64,000 bases of DNA from Ichthyophonus hoferi. Lineage: Eukaryota > Opisthokonta > Ichthyosporea > Ichthyophonida > Ichthyophonidae. The notes beneath the pieces were generated by a model that saw nothing but the letters and a program-made list of their open reading frames with translations, did no database searches and was not told the origin of the DNA. Position 1 is the stretch's first letter. The number at the start of each line of letters is the position of its first letter. Below are positions 1 through 12,000 of the stretch, in pieces. The position numbers were made by a program, and so were the translations under genes. The DNA lies in contig NAOQ01000175.1 of assembly GCA_002751075.1 (NCBI GenBank), positions 61,649 through 125,648 of the forward strand, in the 5' to 3' direction.

Positions 1-10
1 CCAGTGTTAG

Positions 11-3000
11 TTATAGCGGGTCCTGTTCGGTAAAAGTTGGCGTGACAATGTTGGTGAGTTGGGGAAATTCGACTTTTTCTTTGAGTAGGTCTTGAGACCA
101 TTTTAAGACTTTAACCAGAAGTGGAATCATGGCCACTGTGCCCACCAAAGCCCCTAGGTCAGCTTACATAATATCAAATCATAATACATCTTAGGGTGAT
201 GAAGGTAAAGTAATGACGTTAATTTGGCCTATTCAGGTTTGTTGAAATAGTTGACTAAGAAGTTGTCCAAGAATGAATATAATGAGCACGAATATATCAA
301 AGAAGGGAAAGAGTGGAAAGAGAAAGAGATAAAATAAGACATGAAAGAAACAATCACGTATTATTTCAGTTACATTATATTGATCACGGTAAAGTCAACT
401 TGTCAACTTAGTAGTGACATGAATAGATATAGGTATTTATTTGCGCTTGTGGGTGCACGTGTTGGTATGTGCAAGGGACGTTGTAAAAGTAATACACATT
501 TGGACTGAGTAATACAATACAAGGTAATGGTTTCTACCTTTGTCCTGACATTGACTTGTCAAAATGGCAGCATTTAGCTCGCTGGCAGTCTCTTGGCGCT
601 GAAGGTATCATCATGAGCCTATTAGTAGCTAAAGGGTGTAAAGGAATACATTATCCCAGTCCAGCACTAGAGGATCAGTACAATAAGATACATGCAAGGT
701 GGGTGGTATAGGCATATATAAAGTTATAACTGTAATAAAACAACACCATATTTTTTAAAATACCAGAAAAGACGAGGTTTAAACCATGAAAAGATTTATT
801 GGCGGATTATATGTAGGTAGGACACTGCCACAATTAACCTGTACCAGTCTGCTAGTCTTATCCGGTCTGTATCGACTGCTCTAACATATAAATAAAGCCA
901 TCTAGCCAGCATATGTTGTGTCTATTAAATATTTATAGTAAGACTTAATAACATTTCATTGCAGCCTTGCCTATATATCCATATATATAGTATAAATATG
1001 TGTGAGTAAATATGTAGTGAACGTTTACCTGTGATGCATCCAGTAAGTAGGCCACAGGGGAGGCACTCTGATCTTCAAAGGCAAGTAGTGCCATGGTTCG
1101 CTCCAGTTCTTCCAAAAAGTTAGGCTGCAGGGCTAGAATTTCTTAAGGGCACGCAGAGGAAGATGAATGTGTGTATGTATATTCATTCACATACATAGAT
1201 ATAAAATGTATATGCATGTGTAGGAGGTAATGTCCAGCCCGTAAGTTTATACTTGAAAAGGGTTATAATACAATACGTGGTACATATGAACATATAGCAC
1301 ACTACTAAATAAAATTAATATAAATTACATTTTTGAGATATTAGCAATCCTTCATAAATAAAATGCATTGGGACTATTTATGACGTGCTTGTTATTGTAA
1401 GTATGTGTTAATATGTTAATATATCTGTATGTATACATTAACAAATATCGGTGTACTTAAGGGTTAGTGCAGATGTAATGGCCACTACATTAAAACATGA
1501 TATAGTAAGAAGAATTATAAGAGAGAGTAAGTCCAAATATAAGTTAAGAGAACAAGTATACGTGGGTGTAGAAGTGTGTTAGAGTATAATTGCATACACT
1601 CCCAGTGATTACTGTATGCATGAATGAGTGTGGGGAGGGAGACATTGATTTGCAATATCAATTTATTTAGGAAAATGTAAAGTCGTATAGATAAGTAAAT
1701 ATGTGTATGAATGTGTATGTATATAGATGTGTATTTGTATGTCTATGTAGTTACGCATTACACACTCAAAGCTCTAAGAACATATGTGAATAGTCATGAG
1801 GCATGTATACATTCTCCTCGCCCATTGGTGCCATTTCCTCCTTTGCAAACTCTAAGGCCTCTTCAATGGAATTACGCCTTATCAGTTCAATCAAACGCTG
1901 CTGTTGCAGATGAAAATACAATTGAGGGTTGGTGTCCAGGATCTGTATAATTAGAAATATGGTTTTTTATGAAAGAAAAGGAAAAAAAAAGCAGACAAAG
2001 AAAATAAAAATGAAAGGGTAGAGGAATAATATTAATGAGACACTGCATGTGGCGCTGGAAGCCAATAGATATACATGTCTGTATATTCAAATCCATATAT
2101 ACCTATATATACATACACATAAATACTTACTTCAATGCAGACCTACCTACTATGCTATTTAGACCCTTGTTTACATACATAACTACCTACTATTGTGTTT
2201 ACAAACCAATCTTCATGCATACCTGCCTAAATGCATCAGTTCGTATAATGGCATCTACTCACGTGGGTCTATGCTCTTGCCCTCTTTGCCTGCCCACATG
2301 CATACCCACCAACACATGTCCTAGCCCTAATTTCCCGAGCACATATCATGCATACATATACAAATATGGCCATATAGACAGATAAATATATTTTCATACC
2401 AACAGATAACAGATAGATAGAAGTAAATATACAAACCTCCGGATCCAAGGTGTTGACTAACTCAATTGCCTTTTCCACCTCTCCGGCCTGAACTGCATGC
2501 CGAATATGCATCCTCTCATCAATCGATCCAAGATTGTAATCTCCCTTCACCCCACCCTCCTGCACAAACTGTTCAACTGTATCCTGTGCGTTTGTTGTTC
2601 TATGTTATGTTTAGTTTCTTCTGAAAAAAATCCTTTGTATGTGTGCATAAGTACTAGGAATGCCGTATTCACACTGGTAAATACACAGTATAAGTATGAA
2701 TGAAGGTGATGGAAGACAACAACCTCAAGCACCTACCTTGTAGCCTTCAATAACAAGGTAGTTCATTACCAAACGGTTGAGCTCTCTGTGATACATACCT
2801 CCTGTATTAGAGTCTACCTCTGTATTGGTATATATATATATATAATTTTAACATGAATCTAACATATAATGATGAACTTTTACGAGATCCAAAAGGCATC
2901 TTACATTCTTCCCTATCTCCCAGCATGCATTAATAATAATAGAATAATTATCACCACATGAGAAATCTACCCGCCACTCTCCATCTCCTCCCCCCACCAA

Positions 3001-3080
3001 TAACACAACAACCTTTTGTTTATATCTGCCTCTGTCAGTAGTACTTTCCATTCCTTTAGGTCGATGGCTTTTTTGAGAGA
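11..3080 (-). CDS. GID8: GID8/TWA1 homologue, CTLH E3 ligase subunit (first exon not found)
   Basis: Seven exons chain in phase on the minus strand: 3080-3013, 2785-2737, 2583-2437, 1942-1811, 1124-1029, 598-538 and 153-11 (TAA at 13-11). They give about 230 residues, close to human GID8 (228). A LisH-like start ([16 protein letters not shown]) is followed by the CTLH region ([20 protein letters not shown], then ELVNTLDPE and [20 protein letters not shown]), the conserved [13 protein letters not shown] stretch and a C-terminal helix ([12 protein letters not shown]). In the family, GID8 is a scaffold subunit of the CTLH/GID ubiquitin ligase, binding RanBPM-type partners. The 3080 exon begins in phase 0 after a stop in the upstream frame, so a short ATG-bearing exon must lie upstream; I could not identify it. 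The 1124 start was chosen over an earlier acceptor because it keeps phase. Confidence 0.93.
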
Positions 3081-6000
3081 CTGAAAAGGGGAAGGAAATA
3101 CAAAGTTCTATTGGTACAAACATGTGTGTACTTCACGTATATGGAATTCTCTCTTTAAAATATTTGACTCAATAGAAAATATCATGTATATCAATTTAAA
3201 AAGGAATATTCAGTGACAGGAATTGATCTGTATATAACTAAAATCTAATATTTCAGCATCTTATCACATTCTCTGCTCCCTCAAAACCTCAGAAACCCAG
3301 CTTACATATGTTTTTTTTTCTGTCCAAATCATTATTAGCATAATTCTCATTATAAACGTCATGTGATACAACATGCTTTTCATAGTATGGCGACAAATCC
3401 TAGGCAGTTGAAAGCTACAGCAAAAACGTCTGTGAGATCTTTACTAACACTAACACAATAATAATAAATGTAACCAGTAGAAAAATAAACCAGAATGACC
3501 AAAAAGATGAAAACTACAACGAGATGAGTCATCAAAATAAACAATGGCACCTTATAATTAATAAGTGTACATGATGAAGAATTATATCAGAGAAAATACA
3601 TGGTATAACGTTTCAAACCAGAGCAAAAAGTAAAAGAATATATAAATATAATGGTATATTAATAAGCTAAATCTGATAACACCGCTTATGGTTTGGCAAT
3701 CATTAAAGCTTCATTTCTCTAATTTGTACTCAATAGAGCAAAGGAAAATGATTGAGCAAGAACAGAATTACAATATTGGAAAAAAATCAGTACAGTGCTG
3801 AGATGAAAAGTGCCTCCCCTCCTCCCTTCCTCCACTTCCTCTCTGCTCCCAATAAATACAATAACTTAACATTCTCCAACAAACTAAAATACACATACAC
3901 ACTAAAAAAATCACCCTTACACTATTCTCTTTCACCATCTTAAAGAAAAAGAAATGTGATGGGGCTATTAGCCGTGGTACAAGTATAAGTTGTGCAGTAT
4001 TTGAGTAGTGGTGTGGTGTGTTCAATTGTTGTTGACTAAGTCACTTGGAATATCTTTTCCTCTGTCACATTGAAAAATATTTCTCCAGGAATGCCCTGGA
4101 TTGTAACCATTCAAATTCCGAAACCCAAGTATTCCAGACAGCTGAAATGCAAGTATTATTACTACTGTCTAGATTATATCGCACATCATAGGAAAGGACA
4201 CATCAAGATTAATATTAATCCTGGGTGGGCTTACAGGCCAATGGGAAACGGCTCACAATGTCGTCACGACTGGTAGGGCTGGAACTAAGCTGTGCTCCAA
4301 TTTAGATGTAAATGTCTGCTACTTGTAGGAGTTTGATAACAACCTTGGCCCTTGTATGGGAATCTTGAAATGTTTCTGTCAATATAGTAGACTGGTGTTT
4401 CTTTAAAATTATTTACAGATGACTTTATGGTTAATATATTTTTTAATTATATTATATCCTAAAAGTTGAGAATGCTATAGTAAACTGTAGTCGAGTAATT
4501 TAGCCACAAAGTATACAATGCAGCCTGAACTGAAATGCTCAACAATTTTAACGTTACCAGAAAAGCAACTTTCCAATGACTCCGATGTTACGTCCAGGCC
4601 TCAACCTATATTAACGCGCATTACTAATGCAATAAAAAATGAAGCAATATCATAGGATGGTTATTTAGGAAAAAATGCGATTTTCTGAAAAAAATGCTAA
4701 AAATGCTATTGTGTACCTTTCATTGGTAGTTAATCACACGTCACTCTAGTTATTTTTGTGGTAGAATTGTACGGGAAAGACATGCATTACTCTGTATACC
4801 TATTGGATACGATGGCATCATTGGCTTTGATTTTTTATACTGGTGGATAGAACAAATACAGATATTGCGTAGGCGCTCATACGTAAAAAAATTACAAATC
4901 ACAATTACCAATGTGCAAGAGAAGATGCCACATAGTTTCTAAGTGGCTAATACTGCCTAACTACCTTCATTAGATTATCCAAATAAAGTCAATATCTATC
5001 TCTATAATCAAGTTTGACTCCTGGAGAACACTTACTATCACCTAGTATTATAAATTTTTTCATTCTATCTATCCAGCACTAGACGGCCAAATATATGTTT
5101 TATTAAAAATTATGCCACACTCACTATCTTGCAATAGGAATGCGTTCTATATTCAGTGCAGGTTATATATGACATATCTGAAACTAATGAGTCAGGTGGG
5201 GGGGAACTGCATCTAAATTTGTAGAGATTGAAATTGATATTATGATGGGGCCAATATTTATAATATCGGGGTATAAAATTTCATTTTCTGGATTGGGGTT
5301 TGTAGTATCGCGATCTATTATGAGTGAATCATGCTTTCCACTCTCATCAATCCTATGAAATGGCATAATCTGAGGACAGTGACGGATTCTTTATCTATGA
5401 GTATCCCACCGATTTGGATCAAAATCTAAGTCAACGCAACTTCAATCATTATATTGGTGCTTAATACTAATTATAACATAATAAAGAATACTCTTTTAGT
5501 CTTATAATACTTACTAACTCAATGTCTTCCGCTCTACATATGATGACATATTTACTTCAGCTGCTAAATATTCCGTACAGGATATGTACATACACCATTT
5601 GCTCATACTACAGTTGTTCTATTAATTTTAAAACTAATAACAATGTATCTACAATCATCACATGATTTGTACAGGCGGCTATGTGCTTCTTGAATGGACA
5701 AAGTAGTTATTTTTATTACTTTTTTCCATTTAAAATTATTGAAAAAATAAACTTACTATTGTTACTGTGAATAATTCCCCGTGCATGGACTTCCACATTT
5801 ACAATAATTAATAAAAGTGCTATAGCTATGCTAACAATTTATGAAATTTATGAAATACCATGTATAGAATACAATTAGTGGTTGTTTCCACATGTGGGCC
5901 CGATAATTGTGGTTTTTCATTTCGTGCGCCATTTTTATTGCATGAATCTTGTTTTAAATTACTATCGCATAATGAATGAGTAGTTCCTATTAAAATATTT

Positions 6001-9000
6001 ACTCAACAGTAGCAATTTGGCTTACTAATTTATATATATTAAATAGTGAAAACCTGTTACACATAAACCAATGTACACAGTGCATGGCCTGTGTGTACCT
6101 TATCTTCCATAAAATACATAGCGCCTTACTTAGCGTCATAGTTATTAAAGAAACCATGGCTTTCATTTTACCTTTATAGTTAATGTCTTTAGTTTCCATA
6201 CTTCAAATAATTAATAAAATTACTTGCTGTCATACATAACTAATGTGTATTTGTGTGCTTTCAGTATATGACGGATATATGGCTTTGTACCAATAAAGTC
6301 ATAGGTTTAGTAAAATTAACATTTACACAGATTCTCAATTAAGTCGTTTATTAGGTCAGCAGTACATCACTGTAATTTTGATAATGCTAAATTAATCCAT
6401 GTTTTGTATTAGTTAGTACTGGGCAACTTCTGGCATTAGGAGGTAATTTGACCAGAGGCCAAGATATAGAACCTTATCTTAAGTTGATAAGGTGATAATT
6501 TACCTGAAACTAACCTCCTCCACCCACCCCTCCACCAAATACGTTATCTGTAGATAAGCATTACATAATATTAAGATAGCAATTAAGTTGTGGTCCAGGG
6601 TTTATACAGGTGATGGAATTCAATATTAACTCTAATCCAATGATTCAATTGTTAAACCATGCAATGCAGAAAAATTATGACCGACAGGCCAGACTTACTG
6701 GAAAAACTGTATAACCACAATACAGGTCTTAGGTTAGGACTGATCTAAACTCTTACAGAATAAATGTGTTGCTAGCAAAAGCAAAAAAAACTTTGTAAAC
6801 ACATTGCTCGAGTAACAACTAATTAATTACTCTCAAAATTTCGTCACGGAAGAGTATTAGAAAGACGCAGAAACACGTAAAACCTCCATTTTCAATTTTA
6901 TGATTTACAATTGAAGCTAAGAATATGAAGATAACCTTTTCCTCTGACTATAAAGATCCATCAAAAAAGGACTTGCAAAATAAATTTAATACTCGTGAGG
7001 AACTAGTCACTCCACTACCAGTAGACACTAGCCATTATCTAAAAGTTTGATATCAATGACATAGGGAAGATCTTTATTCTGTTGATGTCAAATTTGATAG
7101 GATTAGTAAAGCCCGGCAACCTAGCAGTGCTTTCACTACAAATTTATTTTCTAAATCAAACTGTGAAAATACTGTTCCAGAGGAACCTACTACCAAAACG
7201 TCACCAGGCACCTACCATTATAACAATAACCACATATCAAGAGGCATCTAATTTCCAAGAGAAATGTTCGTACTCCGTGTCACACTCCTACTACCCCCTG
7301 ACTCATCAACCCCCTCTAAATATACCAGCCTACGCCAGCAACCCACTGACATCTATGATTTAGGACCCACACCAATGAAGTAGCCCACTACTAGACTTGT
7401 CTAAACCCAACCGCACTATCATGTACACTACACTCATGCTCAGGGACTCTCTCCAACCAATGTATCTATTCCAAACTGCATCCTTTTCATCTGTGCCACA
7501 TGCATTTAACCCAAAAGTATGTACTATTTGGCATTCCCAAATTATGCATCGCTCCAACAAACAGCTCATATCTGCTAGTAACCTCTACTACATCACCATA
7601 CCCAAGAACATTGCCCCTTGTAATGGCTGAGCCACAAACAAAATCATCCTCAGATCTTTTCCAATGCTTCGAGTACACACCTGCTATACACTCCCAACCA
7701 TCCATAGTAGCGTGGTTGTCCACCTCCAAATATTGTTTCAGGCTACAGATGGTTTGCCTTGTTTATTGATGATTTCAAACATTACATTACTGTGTATTAC
7801 ATAAAAAAAATAAAAAATAAGATCCTCTATTATTTTGAACAATTAATGAAAGTAGCCCATATCCTACATTCACCCTATCGCATTGCCACCCTATACACCG
7901 ACCAAGGTATTAACTACATGCTTATTCCTTTCCCCCAACGGCTCTCCTTATGGGGCAATGAGTACCACCCAACCCTGCTCTATGCACCTCAGTCTGATGC
8001 TTCGACTGAGTTAACAAACCACCACATAATCACCATGACTGAAGTTGCCATGAATACTGCCAATATTCTTCATTCCTTTGGGAAATATACTGTTCAATCC
8101 GCCATATTTACGCACAACCTTATGCTTACAACATCTGTGACCTCCGACAAACACCCCCACATGCTCTGGCACTACCAATCCACACCCATCTACTGTTATG
8201 CACTTTTGGATCTGGAAATCGGGATCACTAATTACACTTCCGTCAATCTCCAATCCAAGAAGAGGAGACATCATAAAATTGACGAGAGCCTGGTTGATAC
8301 TGTGCTTAAAGTGTAGTACAGTGTGACTTCTATTCCCTCCCCTTTTAATATGACATCGCACTATTGCACCATTTACATTATTTACTTTTTGTCGCTAATG
8401 TTATTATATATAATCTATTAACATATTAGCTTTAAAAACAAAATAAACGACCAAAAAATATAAATATGTAATACATGTGACCACTTGATCAAAGTTTTAT
8501 TTCTTTATTATCTAATAGTATCTTGCAATGTACAAGTATTAAAACTTGGCATCCTGTTCAATAGCTATTAAAGTAAGTAAATCTAAATTTCTTTTGCTAT
8601 TAGAGAAATATTTAACCTTTTTCAGTAAAGGTATTTTATAGGAGTTTACCTTGGGTTAAGTACATTTTTAAGAGCCAAACCCACGTTGTTGTTACATTAA
8701 CAACGCTTTAACAATTATGTTTGATAATAACATGCGAATAAACGCTTACAACATACATGTATTGGGAGAATATAACATATTTCTTATACACTCTAGAGTA
8801 TATTCCTTATATAATACAGTAACTTAGCCGCAATTCGTAATTGGTTTAATGAGCATAATAGGTATAATTTAGATAAAACCGAATCATTATGTAAAGGGAA
8901 ACCAGACAGAGTACTAAAAATATAGTAAGTACTTTGCACAGATAAAGATTATGAAGCAGTAGTAGTCTAGGGGAGGACACCTTGCCACTATAAGCGAACT

Positions 9001-9031
9001 ATATACACATTTCGGCACCATAAAGTTGTCA
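3081..9031. other. Intergenic region between GID8 and the GTPase-MORN-DysF gene
   Basis: AT-rich sequence with no ORF I can link to a cellular protein. It must contain the missing first exon and promoter of GID8 (transcribed leftwards) and the 3' flank of the gene ending at 9032. A somewhat GC-richer patch at about 4070-4340 carries a 68-residue ORF without recognisable similarity. The stretch at 7080-8320 is a copia fossil, listed separately. Confidence 0.6.
7080..8320 (+). mobile_element. Ty1/copia retrotransposon fossil, integrase core region
   Basis: Translated plus-strand segments resemble the copia integrase core: a FIDDF-type stretch like the family's FIDDYSR, an LYTDQG segment like the LRSDNG active-site region, then a PQ...E...N segment like the element's PQQNGVAERKNR region. 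No reverse transcriptase, RNase H, gag or terminal repeats were recognised around it, so this is an internal fragment. It is clearly broken, with several breaks, and old. The plus strand is much richer in C and A than in G compared with the flanks. Confidence is good for copia-type integrase and low for the exact ends. Confidence 0.7.
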
Positions 9032-12000
9032 TTAATTCCAGTTGCCAGTAAAGGAATCAGGTTCGTCGTCGCTTTTATCACCATCCAGCAACTGTTTCTT
9101 CACCTTTATGCCGTGGTCACTTACGTTATCAACTGAAAGAATAGCTACTCCTCCCACTCCCATAGACTGGGGATGTGATTTTTTGCCACCTGATGCCTGA
9201 GTAAGAAAGGGTTGGGAGAAGGTGGTGTGGTATACCATTAAACCAGGGAGTATGTGTGTGATCAATGAATCGTGGTGGTTATAATTAAAGTATAGGACAA
9301 AAATAAAATGGAGATTCATAAACAAGAAAATAGAAAGAATGACATGAAAAATATATATAAACTCATGAGAAGTTAAACCAATTGATAGTAAGTAAAGATA
9401 CTAAAAATAAAATAAAAAGATATGAAATGTGGGGTAAAACACATAAAAAATAAATATGTAGATGATAGTATGTACGAAAACATGCATGATGGTATGATAG
9501 TATTTAACATGTATCTGAACAATCATATATATGAACACATATTTGTATATATGTATATCAGTTATATGATCCAATAAAAAATAACAAAAGGAGAATAGAG
9601 GTAGACGGGTAAATAATATAATAAGATAATAAAGCAAGAGAAGGCAACTGATGACGCTGCAATCTATTAAAATGCAGGCGCTTACCAGGGGCTCTACTAG
9701 TTTGCGACATCTCCTCCACTTCCTTCTTCGAACAAACTTTAACTTTCCATCTAACTCGCCCCACCTAGATGAATTGGCATAGAAATCCAAGGCATATCTG
9801 GTAGGACAGCCAGAGACATTAGTTATGAAAGAGAAACATAATAGGTACGGAGAATATATACGAAGATTTAAATGTTGCTGTGCGTAAACCTAAATATTAC
9901 CATATAAAGATCTAAATATTACCATATAAAGATCTAAATATTACTATATAAAAGGTCCAGATATTACCATATATAGCCCTACGCATTATTACACAGAAAT
10001 ATACACACCTACCTCCAACCCTCTTTATCAGTCCTATACTTTGTCCCGTCTGTATCCACGACAACCTCCCAGTCTCCTTCCCACACCCAATGGTCTCCAG
10101 GAAGGTGTACGTCATTTTTATGTAACTATCATCCCCAATGGAAATGACGTAGAAAGAGTTCGAGGTTTTTGATTGGATGGTGTAACCATTGGTGAATGGC
10201 TTTTATTAGCACACCGAGAGCCAATAAGGTGTTAAACCAAATTAAAAGGGCTAACATTTTTATATTGAACCGTTATGCAATTACTGTATATTATCATACC
10301 TATATATGCTCTTCGCCGAGTCTTTTGTCCAGCCTATTTCTTTCCCAATTATTTATACAGTAGTATTTTCTACATTATTATTCCTATTATTGTTTGATAT
10401 GCTCTCTCCCCATCCTTCCGCAAGCCATTCTCTAGTCCCATCTCCCTCTATATCTACACTAATACATCTCTTCCCAGATGTCCCAGTATTCATCTCTATA
10501 TGCATATAAATATATATCTACCAACATTCCAATACAGGCGCCTACATACATACATACACACATACACACATACACACGTACATACATACATACATACACA
10601 TACATATATATACATACATACACACGTACATACATATTCACATATACGCACATACATACATACATAGCCTAAGCAACAGCCAGCTTACCAGGCTGCCATC
10701 GTGTCCGCACCAACCAAAAGGATCATTTGGGTGGCTGGGCTCCCCCCACCCGTCCCAGGGCCAGGGACGAAATCTTTCAATAACCAATAAAATGTATTAT
10801 TAATTAGACATAGCCAAATATAAATATAAATAGAAATCCTGCCATAGAAATCTCACTGTACATAATTATTTCAATATACTTTTATAGAACCTTCCCTTAT
10901 GATTGGTGTAGCAATATATAATCATATTATACTACAACACAATAGTTAGGATCGTCTTTAAAAATATACAACATAAGTTGCGACAGTATTAACCAAATTA
11001 GGTTACACATACGCTATTAGGAGAGGCCAATCAAAATTAATGTATTGTTTTATATCCAATGAATGGTTCCGGGTTAAAATAGCTTTTATCAGAATGTAAA
11101 CCCTATAATATACATCTATGGATGACGTATGCCATACCTTTGATTCTCATACAGAAGATCTTCTGCTGTATTGTATTGGATGTTATCTATACACGCATCA
11201 TAATCGGTTAGATCTCCGCTTACTACTGGGTAGAAATCATCCAAGTGCCCTTCAGTAAACATGGCGCCAATCATAGCATGCCCTGCTCAACCATCAATCA
11301 CAATTAGCACTAAGTAATTAAACTTAAGTCAATGCTTCCAATTATTGGTGCATAGTGAGCCTATCAGTAAGCCTGCATAATATTAAACCTATCAGAATGA
11401 CTCCTCTGAAATGAAATGAAATGTATCAGAGGGTGTGGTAAGCAGTCTATCCTACAATAACACTATAGTATCCTGATCAGGTAATCTATAATCTACGATT
11501 ACACATTCCAGGGCAATCACATACTTGTCAAAGTAAGCAACCAATCATAATAGGTATCTCCTAAAATTGTTAACCAGTCACATATGGCATGATAGGGGGT
11601 AAAGGTGAATTTCTTTTATATTTACCATATACCAACAGAAAAGAGAGGCAAACAAAGGTTAATAATTCAGAGAAAGAAGTACAGGGATTGGACAGAGTGA
11701 AGAAGAAAACCAATGAAATATACACAAAGTCATTAGGGCAACCCGTTAGTAACACATATATGATAAAACCCCAATCAACCCACCGCATATATAAGTTATA
11801 TTATCATAATAAAAGTATAGGAAGCCTACCTAAAGACACTGGGCTTGTCCTACCTACCTGTGCCAGGGTCGTAGATCACAGCAGGACCATGCATTTTTCC
11901 CGCCTGGAAGTGACCGGAGATTACGGTGCATTGGGTATGTGGATGGAACACTAGGCCCTATACCCTCCCAGCCCCAATATTACTACTATACTGTTATCCT

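Larger units (their letters stand above)
9686..11138 (-). other. DysF domain split over four exons
   Basis: From the end of exon 11282-11138 (LLYENQR) through 10773-10689 (WDGWGEPSHPNDPFGWCGHD), 10125-10013 (HWVWEGDWEVVVDTDGTKY, then EGWR) and 9797-9686 (YALDFYANSSRWG, then FVRRRKWRR), the order matches the DysF inner and outer blocks of dysferlin and TECPR1: YENxR, GW, LPxD, W.W...W.VD, D.EGW.YA.DF, VRRR.W.R. The phases are 2, 0, 2 and 0, which fit without adjustment. DysF domains occur in ferlins, TECPR1 and fungal peroxisome-ER proteins, all at membranes. Confidence 0.88.

Noticed and set aside
1711-2385. Plus-strand ORFs of 79 and 116 residues over GID8
   Set aside because: They are antisense to GID8 exons and introns, with Tyr/His/Thr-rich low-complexity content.
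4070-4276. 68-residue ORF in a GC-richer patch
   Set aside because: No recognised domain; may be an unrelated decayed element, but nothing supports a call.
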